From positions 2,478,309-2,542,308 of the forward strand of contig WACF01000001.1 of the NCBI GenBank assembly GCA_026192395.1: a DNA stretch of 64,000 nucleotides, read 5' to 3'. Source of the DNA: Proteobacteria bacterium 005FR1. Lineage in GTDB: Bacteria > Pseudomonadota > Gammaproteobacteria > Pseudomonadales > Cellvibrionaceae. The translations under genes were made by a program, and so were the position numbers. The notes beneath the pieces are model-generated. The model ran no database searches, was not told where the DNA came from, and worked only from the letters and a program-made list of their open reading frames with translations. This document shows positions 46,125 through 56,376 of this stretch, one piece after another; the stretch's first letter is position 1; each line of letters begins with the position of its first letter.

Positions 46125-47384
46125 TCAAGGGCGAATGTGACCGTCGCCGAACACGACCCACTTTTGCGTAGTAAGCCCTTCCAAACCGACCGGGCCACGG
46201 GCGTGGAGCTTGTTGGTGGAGATGCCGATTTCCGCGCCGAGGCCGTATTCGAAACCGTCCGCGAAACCGGTGGAGGCATTTACCATGACGGAGCTGGAAT
46301 CAACTTCGCTCAGAAAGCGCCGCGCGCGGCTGTAATCCTGTGTGACGATGGCGTCGGTGTGCTGGGAACCGTAGGTGTTGATGTGCTGTATGGCAGCATC
46401 CATGTCATCGACAACCCGGATCGCCAGAATCGGCGCGAGATACTCGGTGGTCCAGTCTTCGTCGGTGGCGGGCACCGCCTGGTCGACGACGGCTCGGGTG
46501 CGCTCGCATCCTCGCAGCTCGACCCCCTTTTCTCCCAGTGCCTCGGCCAGCCGCGGCAGAATTGCAGTGGCGATCGGCTCGGCCACCAGCAGGGTTTCCA
46601 TGGCATTGCAAACGCCGTAGCGGCGCGTTTTCGCGTTCATTGAAATTGTGAAGGCCTTGTCCAGATCGGCCTGATCGTCGATGTAAACGTGGCAAATCCC
46701 ATCCAGGTGTTTGATGACCGGCACGGTTGCGTCGTCAGCGATGCGCTCGATCAAGCTTTTTCCGCCACGCGGGATGATCACGTCGACGTAGTCGGGCATC
46801 GTAATCAACTCGCCGACTGCCGCGCGGTCAGTGGTCTCCACAACCTGTACCGCGGCTTCCGGCAGCTCCGCCCGGGCAAGCCCCTGGCGGATGCACTGGG
46901 CGATGGCCTGATTGGAATGCAGCGCCTCACTGCCGCCACGCAGAATGGTGGCGTTGCCCGATTTCAGACACAGGCTGGCCGCATCGATGGTCACGTTCGG
47001 GCGCGATTCGTAGATGATGCCGATGACACCGAGAGGCACCCGCATCTTGCCTACCTGGATCCCGCTGGGACGGTAGGCGAGATCAGTGATTTCCCCACAG
47101 GGGTCCCGCAATGCAGCAACCTGCAACAGACCTTCGATCATGCCGTCGATGCGCGCCGGGGTGAGAGCGAGCCGGTCGAGCATCGCCTCGTCGAGACCGT
47201 TTTGCCGACCGGCGTCGAGATCCTGCTGATTGGCGCTGGCGATGGAATCCCGGGCAGCCTGAAGGGCGTCAGCAGTTGCCTGTAGCGCAAGATTCTTGCT
47301 TCCGGTCCCGGCGGCGGCGATCGCGCGGGAAGCCTGGCGGGCATTGCGCCCGAGCGTTTGCATGTAGCTTTTGATATCAGTCAT
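46125..47384 (-). CDS. proA: Gamma-glutamyl phosphate reductase
   Basis: 419 residues. It reduces gamma-glutamyl phosphate to glutamate semialdehyde in proline synthesis. The catalytic Cys lies in [12 protein letters not shown]. The NADPH-binding zone is [17 protein letters not shown], and the C-terminal [16 protein letters not shown] is diagnostic. proB is not adjacent. It heads the run proA-nadD-rsfS-rlmH. Confidence 0.97.
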   Translation of the reverse strand: MTDIKSYMQTLGRNARQASRAIAAAGTGSKNLALQATADALQAARDSIASANQQDLDAGRQNGLDEAMLDRLALTPARIDGMIEGLLQVAALRDPCGEITDLAYRPSGIQVGKMRVPLGVIGIIYESRPNVTIDAASLCLKSGNATILRGGSEALHSNQAIAQCIRQGLARAELPEAAVQVVETTDRAAVGELITMPDYVDVIIPRGGKSLIERIADDATVPVIKHLDGICHVYIDDQADLDKAFTISMNAKTRRYGVCNAMETLLVAEPIATAILPRLAEALGEKGVELRGCERTRAVVDQAVPATDEDWTTEYLAPILAIRVVDDMDAAIQHINTYGSQHTDAIVTQDYSRARRFLSEVDSSSVMVNASTGFADGFEYGLGAEIGISTNKLHARGPVGLEGLTTQKWVVFGDGHIRP

Positions 47385-47472
47385 AGGGAATGGATGCGGC
47401 GATTGCGAAAACGGAAGCGCGCATTATATCGGGTTTAACCCCGGTCCGCTTGGCACTGCGCGCCCGACTCGG

Positions 47473-48081
47473 CTAGTCCTGTGACAACTGGCCGATCTTG
47501 TGGGCAATGACGTCGAGGCGCTCGAGTGGGTTCGCCATCCCCAATAGTCTCATTTTCTCCTGCGCCGACAATGGCAGCAGCTGTGATAGCTGGTATCCGA
47601 GGTCAGCACTGTTATCGGGCTCAGGCAGATCCATGGTGACAGTGGCGGGATGCTCTTTTAATTGGCGCAGCAGTTCAGAAAGGCCTTCGTACTGCTCGGG
47701 GATTTGGGTCGGCGGATCCTCGTGCAAGAAACCCACGTCGGCCAGCATCAGCTGATCGTCTCTGACTTCGGTTTCGAACACGCGGAATTTTCGCTCACCT
47801 TTCACCGTGATCCCCAGAACGCCATTGGGCAGCTGATGCCAGTCGGTCATTCGCACCTCAACGCCGATCGGGTAAATGCCCGGCGCCTTCCCCACTTCCC
47901 TACCCGACCGGATCGGCACGATGCCAAAACCTTCATTGCATTTGGACTGCTCTGCGAGCATATCGAGGTAACGTCGTTCAAAAATCTGCAGACTCAGAGG
48001 AATTCCCGGATACAACCAGGTGGACAGAGGAAACAGGGGCAGGTGGACAGTGGATGGGGGGCGGTCGGCTTCAGCTTTCAT
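47473..48081 (-). CDS. LON peptidase substrate-binding domain protein
   Basis: 202 residues covering only the N-terminal LON domain, without ATPase or protease parts. The start VHLPLFPLSTWLYPGIPLSLQIFE (from about residue 12), then RYLDML and GFGIVPIRSGREVG, are typical. These stand-alone domains are common in proteobacteria and their function is not known. It is transcribed toward proA, 88 bp away, and is divergent from the glycine-zipper gene. Confidence 0.9.
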   Translation of the reverse strand: MKAEADRPPSTVHLPLFPLSTWLYPGIPLSLQIFERRYLDMLAEQSKCNEGFGIVPIRSGREVGKAPGIYPIGVEVRMTDWHQLPNGVLGITVKGERKFRVFETEVRDDQLMLADVGFLHEDPPTQIPEQYEGLSELLRQLKEHPATVTMDLPEPDNSADLGYQLSQLLPLSAQEKMRLLGMANPLERLDVIAHKIGQLSQD

Positions 48082-48159
48082 TCAGGTTCAGAGGGCTATG
48101 GTCGAGACAAGTTTCCGGATTGCGTAGTCGGCAATCACGTCAAAAAGAGGAGCTCCACA

Positions 48160-48684
48160 ATGAAAACTATCGTATTAACGGGGATTTTGTTGGCGGTTAC
48201 AAGCACCGCCTTGGCCGGGCATGAACGCCACTACGACTATGGGGAAGTGAAACATGTCGAGCCCATCTATGAAACTCACACCCGCAAAGTTCCTCGTGAG
48301 CAATGCTGGGTGGAAACCGTGCATTATGAGCGTGAAGCGCCAAACCGTTCTGCTACCCCGACGATCGTGGGCGGCATCATCGGCGCTGCGGTTGGCAACC
48401 GAGTGGGCCACAGCAAGCGCAACAAGCAGGTTGGCGCAGTGGCTGGCGCCGTGCTCGGCGCTTCCATCGGCCACGACATCGGTCGACGGCGGGCCGATCG
48501 GCACAGCGTTACCGAGATGCGAGATGTGGAGCGCTGCGAAACCCGCTATCACTACCAAACCGAGGAACGGATCGTCGGATACGACGTGACATACAAATAC
48601 CGGGGTGAGCGCTTCCACACCACCATGGACCACCATCCGGGCAAGCGGATCAAACTCGCTGTCTCGGTCCACCCGGTACATTAG
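48160..48684 (+). CDS. Glycine-zipper 2TM envelope protein
   Basis: 174 residues from ATG at 48160, with GAGGAG 7 nt upstream. A signal peptide ends at STALA. The central glycine zipper TIVGGIIGAAVGNRVGHSKR continues as a second Gly-rich helix (VGAVAGAVLGASIGHDIG). This pattern is found in Rick_17kDa_Anti and related outer-membrane-linked proteins. The ends are rich in His, Tyr and charged residues with two cysteines. The function is unknown; an envelope-stress or OM-stability role is inferred from relatives. It precedes the PepSY-PhoPQ-like genes by 68 bp. Confidence 0.85.
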   Translation: MKTIVLTGILLAVTSTALAGHERHYDYGEVKHVEPIYETHTRKVPREQCWVETVHYEREAPNRSATPTIVGGIIGAAVGNRVGHSKRNKQVGAVAGAVLGASIGHDIGRRRADRHSVTEMRDVERCETRYHYQTEERIVGYDVTYKYRGERFHTTMDHHPGKRIKLAVSVHPVH

Positions 48685-48752
48685 CGGGCCGGTGATCCCG
48701 GTCCCGATTGTGGTTAGAATGGAGGACCCACTCCAGAACCTTTGGATTCATC

Positions 48753-49046
48753 ATGCTTGGCTATCGATTGTTGTTGACCGCAGTACTGACAGCGACATTG
48801 GCAATGAGCGCCCCCGCAACTGCATCGGGCCTCCAGGTGGTCGCAGGCGGGCCCAAACTCGCGCCAGCCTTTGCGGTCAAGCAACAACGCGCCTCCAGTG
48901 CCGCCGAGGCCGCCCGGATCGCGAAGCAGCGCTACGGCGGCAAGATTCTGAAGGTGGATGCGGTACGCACAGGTGACGGGGTGCTGTATCGCGTGAAGAT
49001 CCTCATGGATAACGGCCGGGTCAAAACGGTTACCATCGCCGGATAA
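48753..49046 (+). CDS. Periplasmic PepSY-domain protein
   Basis: 97 residues from ATG at 48753, with signal peptide ending ATASG. The mature part SSAAEAARIAKQRYGGKILKVDAVRTGDGVLYRVKIL is a single PepSY domain (only its start at about residue 48 is needed to spot it). Such small PepSY proteins are often encoded with PhoP/PhoQ-like systems, as here, where the response regulator begins 14 bp later. It may act as an inhibitor or sensor aid in the periplasm. No good ribosome binding site was seen. Confidence 0.85.
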   Translation: MLGYRLLLTAVLTATLAMSAPATASGLQVVAGGPKLAPAFAVKQQRASSAAEAARIAKQRYGGKILKVDAVRTGDGVLYRVKILMDNGRVKTVTIAG

Positions 49047-49059
49047 CGGGGCTGCCGGA

Positions 49060-49746
49060 ATGCGACTGCTGCTGGTTGAAGACGAACAACTGCTCCGCGA
49101 ACAGCTGAGCGACTTTCTGTGCGGCATCGGCTACACAGTGGACATTAGCGGGGACGGCGAGGAAGGGCTCTATCTCGGCAAGGAATACGGCTATGATCTG
49201 GCGATTGTGGATATCGGACTGCCGAAACTCGATGGGATCAGCCTGATTCGCGAGCTCAGGCGAGCTCAGCTGAACTACCCTATCCTGATTCTCACTGCGC
49301 GCGGCAACTGGCAGGACAAGGTGGAAGGGCTCGAAGCCGGGGCTGACGACTATCTGGTTAAGCCCTTTCACAATGAAGAACTGCGCGCCCGGGTGAATGC
49401 GCTGCTGCGCCGCTCCACCGGCCATGCCAGCCCGGTTTTCGACTTCGGCCCGATTCAGCTCGACACGGTAGCCAAGCGGGTCAGCGTCAGTGGGCAGCTG
49501 CTCGACCTTACCAGCTACGAATACAATACTCTGGAATACCTGGCTCATCACGCCGGCAAGGTAGTGTCCAAAACCGAACTCACCGAACACCTCTACGCTC
49601 AGGATTTCGATCGCGACAGTAACGTTATCGAAGTCTTCGTCGGAAGACTGCGCAAGAAGCTTGATCCCGGCGGGCAGCTAAAGCCGATCACCACCGTGCG
49701 GGGCCAGGGCTACCGCTTCTCTGTTCCGGAAAAATCCGCCTCTTGA
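49060..49746 (+). CDS. OmpR/PhoP-type response regulator
   Basis: 228 residues. The receiver domain (1-115) has acidic pocket Glu7-Asp8, phospho-acceptor Asp51 in AIVDIGLP, Thr in LILTARG and Lys in LVKPFH. The stretch RGNWQDKVEGLEAGADDYL closely follows PhoP proteins. A winged-helix DNA-binding domain (about 130-225) ends in VRGQGYRFS. The gene is the middle of a three-gene unit with the PepSY protein and the kinase. PhoP-like by sequence; what it regulates here is unknown. Confidence 0.93.
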   Translation: MRLLLVEDEQLLREQLSDFLCGIGYTVDISGDGEEGLYLGKEYGYDLAIVDIGLPKLDGISLIRELRRAQLNYPILILTARGNWQDKVEGLEAGADDYLVKPFHNEELRARVNALLRRSTGHASPVFDFGPIQLDTVAKRVSVSGQLLDLTSYEYNTLEYLAHHAGKVVSKTELTEHLYAQDFDRDSNVIEVFVGRLRKKLDPGGQLKPITTVRGQGYRFSVPEKSAS

Positions 49747-51095
49747 TGCCTCGCTCCCTAGCCGGCCGCTTTTTCCTCGCGTCGATTCTGCTGCTTCCGG
49801 TGTTGCTGGGAGTCAGTGCTTACATGCTCGATCTTGCCTTTCGCCGCAGCCTGCTTTCGGGTGAGACCGAGCGACTGCGGGCTCACGCCTACCTGCTGCT
49901 TGCCGCCGCAGAATTGGAGGGGGGCGAACTTTGGATGCCGGATGAATTCCAGGAGCCACGGCTCAATCAGATCGACTCTGGTCTCTATGGCATCATCAGC
50001 AGTAGCGAAGAAGCTGCTCTGTGGCGCTCGCCCTCGGCAAGACTGCTGAGGGCTCGGCTTCCAAAGAGTCCCATCGTTCCCGGGCAGACCTACTTCGGCA
50101 CAGTGCCGAGTAACCAGGACCCGCTATTTATTTATTCCCACGACGTAGCCTGGGAGACAGAAACAGGCGAGCAGCTGTTGCGGGTGTCGGTACTCCACCA
50201 TCAACAAACGCTCGAGGCCGAGCAGGCCGCTTATCGACATCAGTTGTGGCGCTGGCTTGGATTGCTCGCAGTGCTTATCACCATCGCGCAGGCGCTGATC
50301 CTCAGGTGGGGCCTTCGCCCGCTGAAGGGCTTGGCTCACGACCTCCGGCTGATCGAATCGGGCGCCGAAGCGCAGCTCAAAGGTCGCTACCCCAGCGAAA
50401 TCCAGGCGGTAACCGACAACCTGAACCAGGTCCTCGGCAGCGAACGCACGCAGCGGGAGCGCTATCGCCACACCATGGATGATTTGGCTCACAGCTTGAA
50501 AACACCGCTCTCGGTGATTCAAAGCACAGTCGGCAGCAATAACCCCGAAGCCGTGCAGCTCGTTGCCGAACAGGTGGAGAGGATGCGACAGATCGTCGAC
50601 CACCAACTGCGACGGGCAGTGATTCATCACGGCGGCCTGCCTGGGAAAGCCGTACCGCTCGCTCCCTTGGTGAAGCGGCTGGTGACTACCTTGGAAAAGG
50701 TCTATCGGGACAAGGGGGTGTCCGCGGAAATCGATATCGCCGAAACCTGCAGTTTCGCCGGGGACGAGCGCGATTTGCTGGAGCTGCTCGGAAATCTTCT
50801 GGATAACGCTTTCAAGTACTGTCGAAGCAAGTTACTGATTTTGGCGGAGGAGAAAGCCGGCGAATTGCGGTTACGCGTGGAAGACGACGGTCCGGGCGTG
50901 CCCGCGGACATGCGACAGACCATTCTCGAACGTGGCGCCCGCGCCGATACCGCCACGGCTGGACAAGGGATCGGGCTCGCGGTCGCGGTCGACATCATCA
51001 GCAGCTACCGCGGCAGCATTGCCGTAAATGCGGGCGACTTGCTCGGCGGGGCCGCCTTTGACATCAGTCTGCCCGGAACCTGTCAGCACGAATAG
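49746..51095 (+). CDS. PhoQ-like sensor histidine kinase
   Basis: 449 residues from ATG at 49746, which shares its first base with the stop of the regulator gene. Two membrane helices (about 10-30 and 167-188) enclose a periplasmic sensor of about 135 residues rich in Glu and aromatic residues. A HAMP-like linker is followed by the phospho-acceptor His249 in MDDLAHSLKTPLS and an HATPase domain with NLLDNAFKYC and DDGPGVP. The signal may be divalent cations or antimicrobial peptides by analogy with PhoQ, not shown by sequence. Confidence 0.92.
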   Translation: MPRSLAGRFFLASILLLPVLLGVSAYMLDLAFRRSLLSGETERLRAHAYLLLAAAELEGGELWMPDEFQEPRLNQIDSGLYGIISSSEEAALWRSPSARLLRARLPKSPIVPGQTYFGTVPSNQDPLFIYSHDVAWETETGEQLLRVSVLHHQQTLEAEQAAYRHQLWRWLGLLAVLITIAQALILRWGLRPLKGLAHDLRLIESGAEAQLKGRYPSEIQAVTDNLNQVLGSERTQRERYRHTMDDLAHSLKTPLSVIQSTVGSNNPEAVQLVAEQVERMRQIVDHQLRRAVIHHGGLPGKAVPLAPLVKRLVTTLEKVYRDKGVSAEIDIAETCSFAGDERDLLELLGNLLDNAFKYCRSKLLILAEEKAGELRLRVEDDGPGVPADMRQTILERGARADTATAGQGIGLAVAVDIISSYRGSIAVNAGDLLGGAAFDISLPGTCQHE

Positions 51096-51104
51096 TCCAA
51101 GGGT

Positions 51105-52142
51105 CTAGGACTCTCGGCCCGGGCCGTAGAACCCGATTTCCCGCCCCACCTTGTAGTCGCTATAGGGATCACCGCTTTCCTTTTTGCCTTCGGCCCGGTG
51201 CACGATCTCGAGGATCTTCTGCCGCAGCCACTGGTGCACGGTCGAGGTCTCCAGCCGCTTGTGAGTCGTCAACACGTAGTGGAAAAAGTGCTCCTCCCGC
51301 ACCGGCAAGCGCATGCTAGCCACCCCTACGCCAAGCAGGGGATGCCGGGTAATCAGCGGCGGACCAAAGAGCACGCAATTGGTCCGCTTGATCACTTCGA
51401 TCGCCGAAAACATGTGCGAGGTTTCGAAGACGATCTCTCCCGGCGCTCGGTTGTGCCTGAAGCTCTCCTGCTGCTCCAGACTGCGGACGAAGTCCAGCTC
51501 CTCCATATCCGGCACATACCAGCCCACCTGCGGATAGTTCTCGACGACGTATCGCAGGTCGTCGAGTGTCTTGAGCTCACGTCTCGATACCCGGAGCGGA
51601 TGCCCCTGCCGCAATAAGATCACCGGCGGCATGCTGGCGATTGGATCCACCGTGAAGTCCGGTCCGTAGCGGGCGTACTTCACGTGGATGGCAAAATCCA
51701 GATCGCCGCTGGCAAGTTGTTCCAGTTGATGCTCCACGCGGGTAATGGAGACGATACGAATATGCGGCGCCTCCTGCTGCAACTGCTCCAGCAATGCCGG
51801 CAGGATGGCCATGCCCACGTATTCCGGAATCGCGATCTTGAACTCGCCTCGGTAAGTCCAGGGGTCGAATTTCTGATCGGCCACCAACTCCTGAACGCCG
51901 TGTAACAGCACTGCAAGCTTCTTCTGTATTTCCAGCGCCCTGGGCGTCGGCACCATGCCGTGCGAGCTGCGGGTGAAGAGCTGATCATCGAAGAGTTCGC
52001 GCAGGCGCCCCAAGGTCTTGCTCATGGCGGACTGGGTGATGAACAGCCGCTCTGCCGCTTTCGAGACGTTGCATTCCTCAATCAGCACCTGCAGTGCCAC
52101 TAAAAGATTGAGGTCGATGCGAGCCAGCTGACGGGTATCCAC
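51105..52142 (-). CDS. LysR-family transcriptional regulator
   Basis: 345 residues with a winged helix-turn-helix near the N-terminus (LDLNLL-type start, then NVSKAAERLFITQSAMSKTL). The effector domain spans about 100-320. The extended C-terminus, rich in charged and aromatic residues, is longer than usual by some 30 residues. It converges on the PhoQ-like gene, 9 bp away. A perfect palindrome lies 16 bp before its start. It faces the miniprotein cassettes at 52.3 kb, which makes those cassettes possible targets. Confidence 0.92.
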   Translation of the reverse strand: MDTRQLARIDLNLLVALQVLIEECNVSKAAERLFITQSAMSKTLGRLRELFDDQLFTRSSHGMVPTPRALEIQKKLAVLLHGVQELVADQKFDPWTYRGEFKIAIPEYVGMAILPALLEQLQQEAPHIRIVSITRVEHQLEQLASGDLDFAIHVKYARYGPDFTVDPIASMPPVILLRQGHPLRVSRRELKTLDDLRYVVENYPQVGWYVPDMEELDFVRSLEQQESFRHNRAPGEIVFETSHMFSAIEVIKRTNCVLFGPPLITRHPLLGVGVASMRLPVREEHFFHYVLTTHKRLETSTVHQWLRQKILEIVHRAEGKKESGDPYSDYKVGREIGFYGPGRES

Positions 52143-52157
52143 GAGATCACTCCAGAG

Positions 52158-52174
52158 TATGAACCATATTCATA
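52158..52174. promoter_or_regulatory. Palindromic site upstream of lysR (candidate LysR operator)
   Basis: TATGAA-CCATA-TTCATA is a perfect 6-bp inverted repeat with a T-N11-A core, centred 24 bp from the lysR start. This is the position and form expected of an autoregulatory LysR site. Confidence 0.5.
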
Positions 52175-52329
52175 ATAGACTCTGCACCACCATTTATAAA
52201 GACTATCTCCGCGGAGGCGCATTATCTCGCCCGGTGCGAGTCTCCCAGCTGCTGGCCCAGCCGTCTGCCTGCCGATCACCCGGGGGCCGGTGCCGCTCAT
52301 CCGAGATATTCCCGCAGATCATGCGCTCA

Positions 52330-52373
52330 ATGATTCCTCATCATTTGAAACATATCAGGCTAGGCGCTAAATT
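52330..52373 (+). promoter_or_regulatory. Promoter and conserved upstream box of miniprotein cassette 1
   Basis: ATGATTC at 52330-52336 and CATTTGAAACATATCA at 52342-52357 are shared, with the same spacing, with cassette 2. Inside this block TTGAAA (52345-52350) and TAAATT (52368-52373), 17 bp apart, look like -35 and -10 elements. A second shared box, CACCAAGTTG, follows at 52377-52386, near the expected start of transcription. Confidence 0.65.
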
Positions 52374-52434
52374 ACACACCAAGTTGAGCGTTCCGAGCGA
52401 ACCCGCCAAACGCCTACCCTTGGAGACTACGGAC

Positions 52435-52533
52435 ATGTTATTAGCCACATTTACTGTTTATTTCGCCCTGTTGGGCGTAGTGGCCTGGGAAGACTTTAGC
52501 GCATCAAACGGCGCCTTCAGCTTCAAGGCCTGA
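52435..52533 (+). CDS. Hydrophobic miniprotein 1 (32 aa), paralogue of miniprotein 2
   Basis: A 32-codon frame that starts MLLATFTVYFALLGVVAWED and ends in a polar Phe/Ser-rich tail. GGAG lies 9 nt before the ATG, the same spacing as in cassette 2. It is one predicted membrane helix of about 18 residues followed by a conserved E-D pair. The second frame, 400 bp downstream, has the same YFALLG..A(W/Y)ED core. Codons for the shared Ala, Thr, Leu and Asp differ at third positions, as expected when the peptide is under selection. The unit has its own promoter and terminator. The function is unknown; no named family was recognised. Confidence 0.7.
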   Translation: MLLATFTVYFALLGVVAWEDFSASNGAFSFKA

Positions 52534-52604
52534 TAGAGAATTTCAACTCTCTCCTGTGAGTTAAGTCGGCACCATCTCTGTTTCGATCACTTCTAAGTGC
52601 TTAT

Positions 52605-52632
52605 GCCCGTCGCCCTGACGGGCTTTTTTTTG
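52605..52632 (+). terminator. Intrinsic terminator of miniprotein cassette 1
   Basis: GCCCGTC pairs with GACGGGC around a 5-nt loop, followed by nine T. The same stem sequence recurs in the terminator of cassette 2. The untranslated stretch between stop codon and stem is about 71 nt in both. Confidence 0.93.
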
Positions 52633-52853
52633 CCTGCATTCCGGCGATTTCGCACTCTTCAAAGAAGCCTCATTCCCCTCAAACAGCCCCCCAAATACAA
52701 GAAACGATAGCTCCAACACAAGAAAAGACAGTACCGGTAAAGATCGGCAAAAGCGGTAAACAGAGGCACTTCCAAGGCGTTTAAATGGTGACGCGTCGCG
52801 AGAACAACTGAATGCGGTCCGGGAAAGCATTATGAATGGAATTCATCGGTTCG

Positions 52854-52897
52854 ATGATTCTTGACCATTTGAAACATATCATCCGGACACCTATAGT
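52854..52897 (+). promoter_or_regulatory. Promoter and conserved upstream box of miniprotein cassette 2
   Basis: ATGATTC at 52854-52860 and CATTTGAAACATATCA at 52866-52881 repeat the cassette 1 block with 25 of 28 identical bases. TTGAAA (52869-52874) and TATAGT (52892-52897), 17 bp apart, form a strong sigma-70-like promoter. CACCAAGTTG follows at 52900-52909 near the expected start point. Confidence 0.75.
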
Positions 52898-52944
52898 GTC
52901 ACCAAGTTGGTCAGACAGGCAGTTCAAAAAAGGAGATACAGGCC

Positions 52945-53046
52945 ATGATCGTAGCAACTTCTTTCGGAATCTATTTCGCGCTTTTGGGCCTCATCGCTTA
53001 CGAAGATTTGTTCAAGAGCAAATCAGAATTCACGCTGCAGGCATAA
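52945..53046 (+). CDS. Hydrophobic miniprotein 2 (33 aa), paralogue of miniprotein 1
   Basis: A 33-codon frame starting MIVATSFGIYFALLGLIAYE and ending with a charged tail and QA. AAGGAG lies 9 nt before the ATG, an excellent ribosome binding site. It is one membrane helix with the core YFALLGLIAYED shared with miniprotein 1, so the two arose by duplication of a whole cassette. The polar tails differ more (one residue longer here, with three Lys). Small single-helix proteins of this size usually bind larger membrane complexes or act in stress responses; toxin activity cannot be excluded. No relative is known to me. Confidence 0.78.
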   Translation: MIVATSFGIYFALLGLIAYEDLFKSKSEFTLQA

Positions 53047-53117
53047 CTGAATTTTTCTACCGTTGTTTCTTTTAGTTTAGTTAGCACCTCTCACCTTTAG
53101 CTTACTTCTAGCTCCTC

Positions 53118-53146
53118 GCCCGTCATCCCCCGACGGGCTTTTTTTT
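53118..53146 (+). terminator. Intrinsic terminator of miniprotein cassette 2
   Basis: GCCCGTC pairs with GACGGGC around a 7-nt loop, followed by eight T. Stem sequence and distance from the stop codon match cassette 1. Confidence 0.93.
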
Positions 53147-53201
53147 GCTCGCTAACTTCTGCCACGAACTTCCCCGCATACGCCCCTTGATTTCACGCCG
53201 C

Positions 53202-53243
53202 GAAAAAAAGCGCATACAAAAAGAAAAAAAGCGCATACAAAAA
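53202..53243. repeat. Perfect tandem duplication of a 21-bp unit
   Basis: Two back-to-back identical copies of G, seven A, GCGCATAC, five A lie at 53202-53222 and 53223-53243. Read on the minus strand each copy gives T-tracts just beyond the purA terminator stem. A recent slippage duplication is likely. Confidence 0.9.
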
Positions 53244-53270
53244 CGGGCGGTCTCTGACGAAACCACCCGT
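53239..53270 (-). terminator. Intrinsic terminator of purA
   Basis: On the minus strand CGGGTGGTTT pairs with AGACCGCCCG, including two wobble pairs, and is followed by five T, about 30 bp past the purA stop. The 21-bp tandem repeat supplies further T-tracts downstream. Confidence 0.85.
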
Positions 53271-53299
53271 GCGAGAAGATGTTACATTGGAGGCAGTGC

Positions 53300-55835
<2,536 letters not shown>

Positions 55836-55852
55836 AAATTCAGGTCTTTGTT

Positions 55853-56038
55853 TCAGCGGGTCAGGTACAAAAGGCCGACACCGATCACCATGGAGGCTAG
55901 GCCCGCCAGGCGAAGGCTGCGGTCGTCAGTAGTGGCTAGCACTACCGCCAATTTCCGCCATCGCGCCGGATAGAGAAACGGCAGAATGCCCTCGATCACC
56001 ATCAGCAGGCAGAGCGCTCGCAACAGATCCTGCCACAT
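55853..56038 (-). CDS. DUF2065 family small membrane protein (YjeT-like)
   Basis: 61 residues with two hydrophobic helices, beginning MWQDLLRALCLLMVIEGILP and ending in a second helix GLASMVIGVGLLYLTR. YPARWRK between them is typical of YjeT. It is always found between hflC and purA or hisZ. The function is unknown; the family may act with HflKC or in membrane homeostasis. Confidence 0.92.
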   Translation of the reverse strand: MWQDLLRALCLLMVIEGILPFLYPARWRKLAVVLATTDDRSLRLAGLASMVIGVGLLYLTR

Positions 56039-56376
56039 GCTCGGGCCTCCCGTCCGATGTCATCGCCGTTTTCAGTGGACGAAAGGTTTCAGCCACGGGA
56101 AACTGCCGACACAAAAAAACCGGGGTGGAAGCCTGCAGGATTTAGTGCTTCTGAGTCTCATGGGCCCGGCATGCGCCGAGGACCTGCAGCCCTAAATCCA
56201 ACAGACTCCGAGAGCCCGGTTGCGGCATTCTAGCAGTTTTTTACCGGCGGCTCGACCAGCAAAGTCGGCTGGCATATGCATTGCACCCTCGAGGGGACGC
56301 GATGAGAACTGGATTCTGATTCACCAGGTCAGGCGTCCCGGCCGGGCATGCTGGCCCCGAAAGATGGAGCTGAACT
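56039..56376. other. Intergenic stretch of about 340 bp
   Basis: It lies between the divergent DUF2065 gene and the inserted secreted-protein gene. The right end holds GGAG 7 nt before the ATG at 56377. No promoter box or RNA gene could be assigned. Confidence 0.4.

Larger units (their letters stand above)
52534..52944. other. Interval between the two miniprotein frames
   Basis: It contains the 3' UTR and terminator of cassette 1 and the promoter and 5' leader of cassette 2. Between them, 52633-52853, I see no gene or other signal. The short motifs GAATTT, GCACC and ACTTCTA occur in both 3' UTRs. Confidence 0.5.

Noticed and set aside
53202-53243. Two direct repeats as a CRISPR array remnant
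   Set aside because: The two 21-bp copies touch each other with no spacer, and there is no cas gene nearby.
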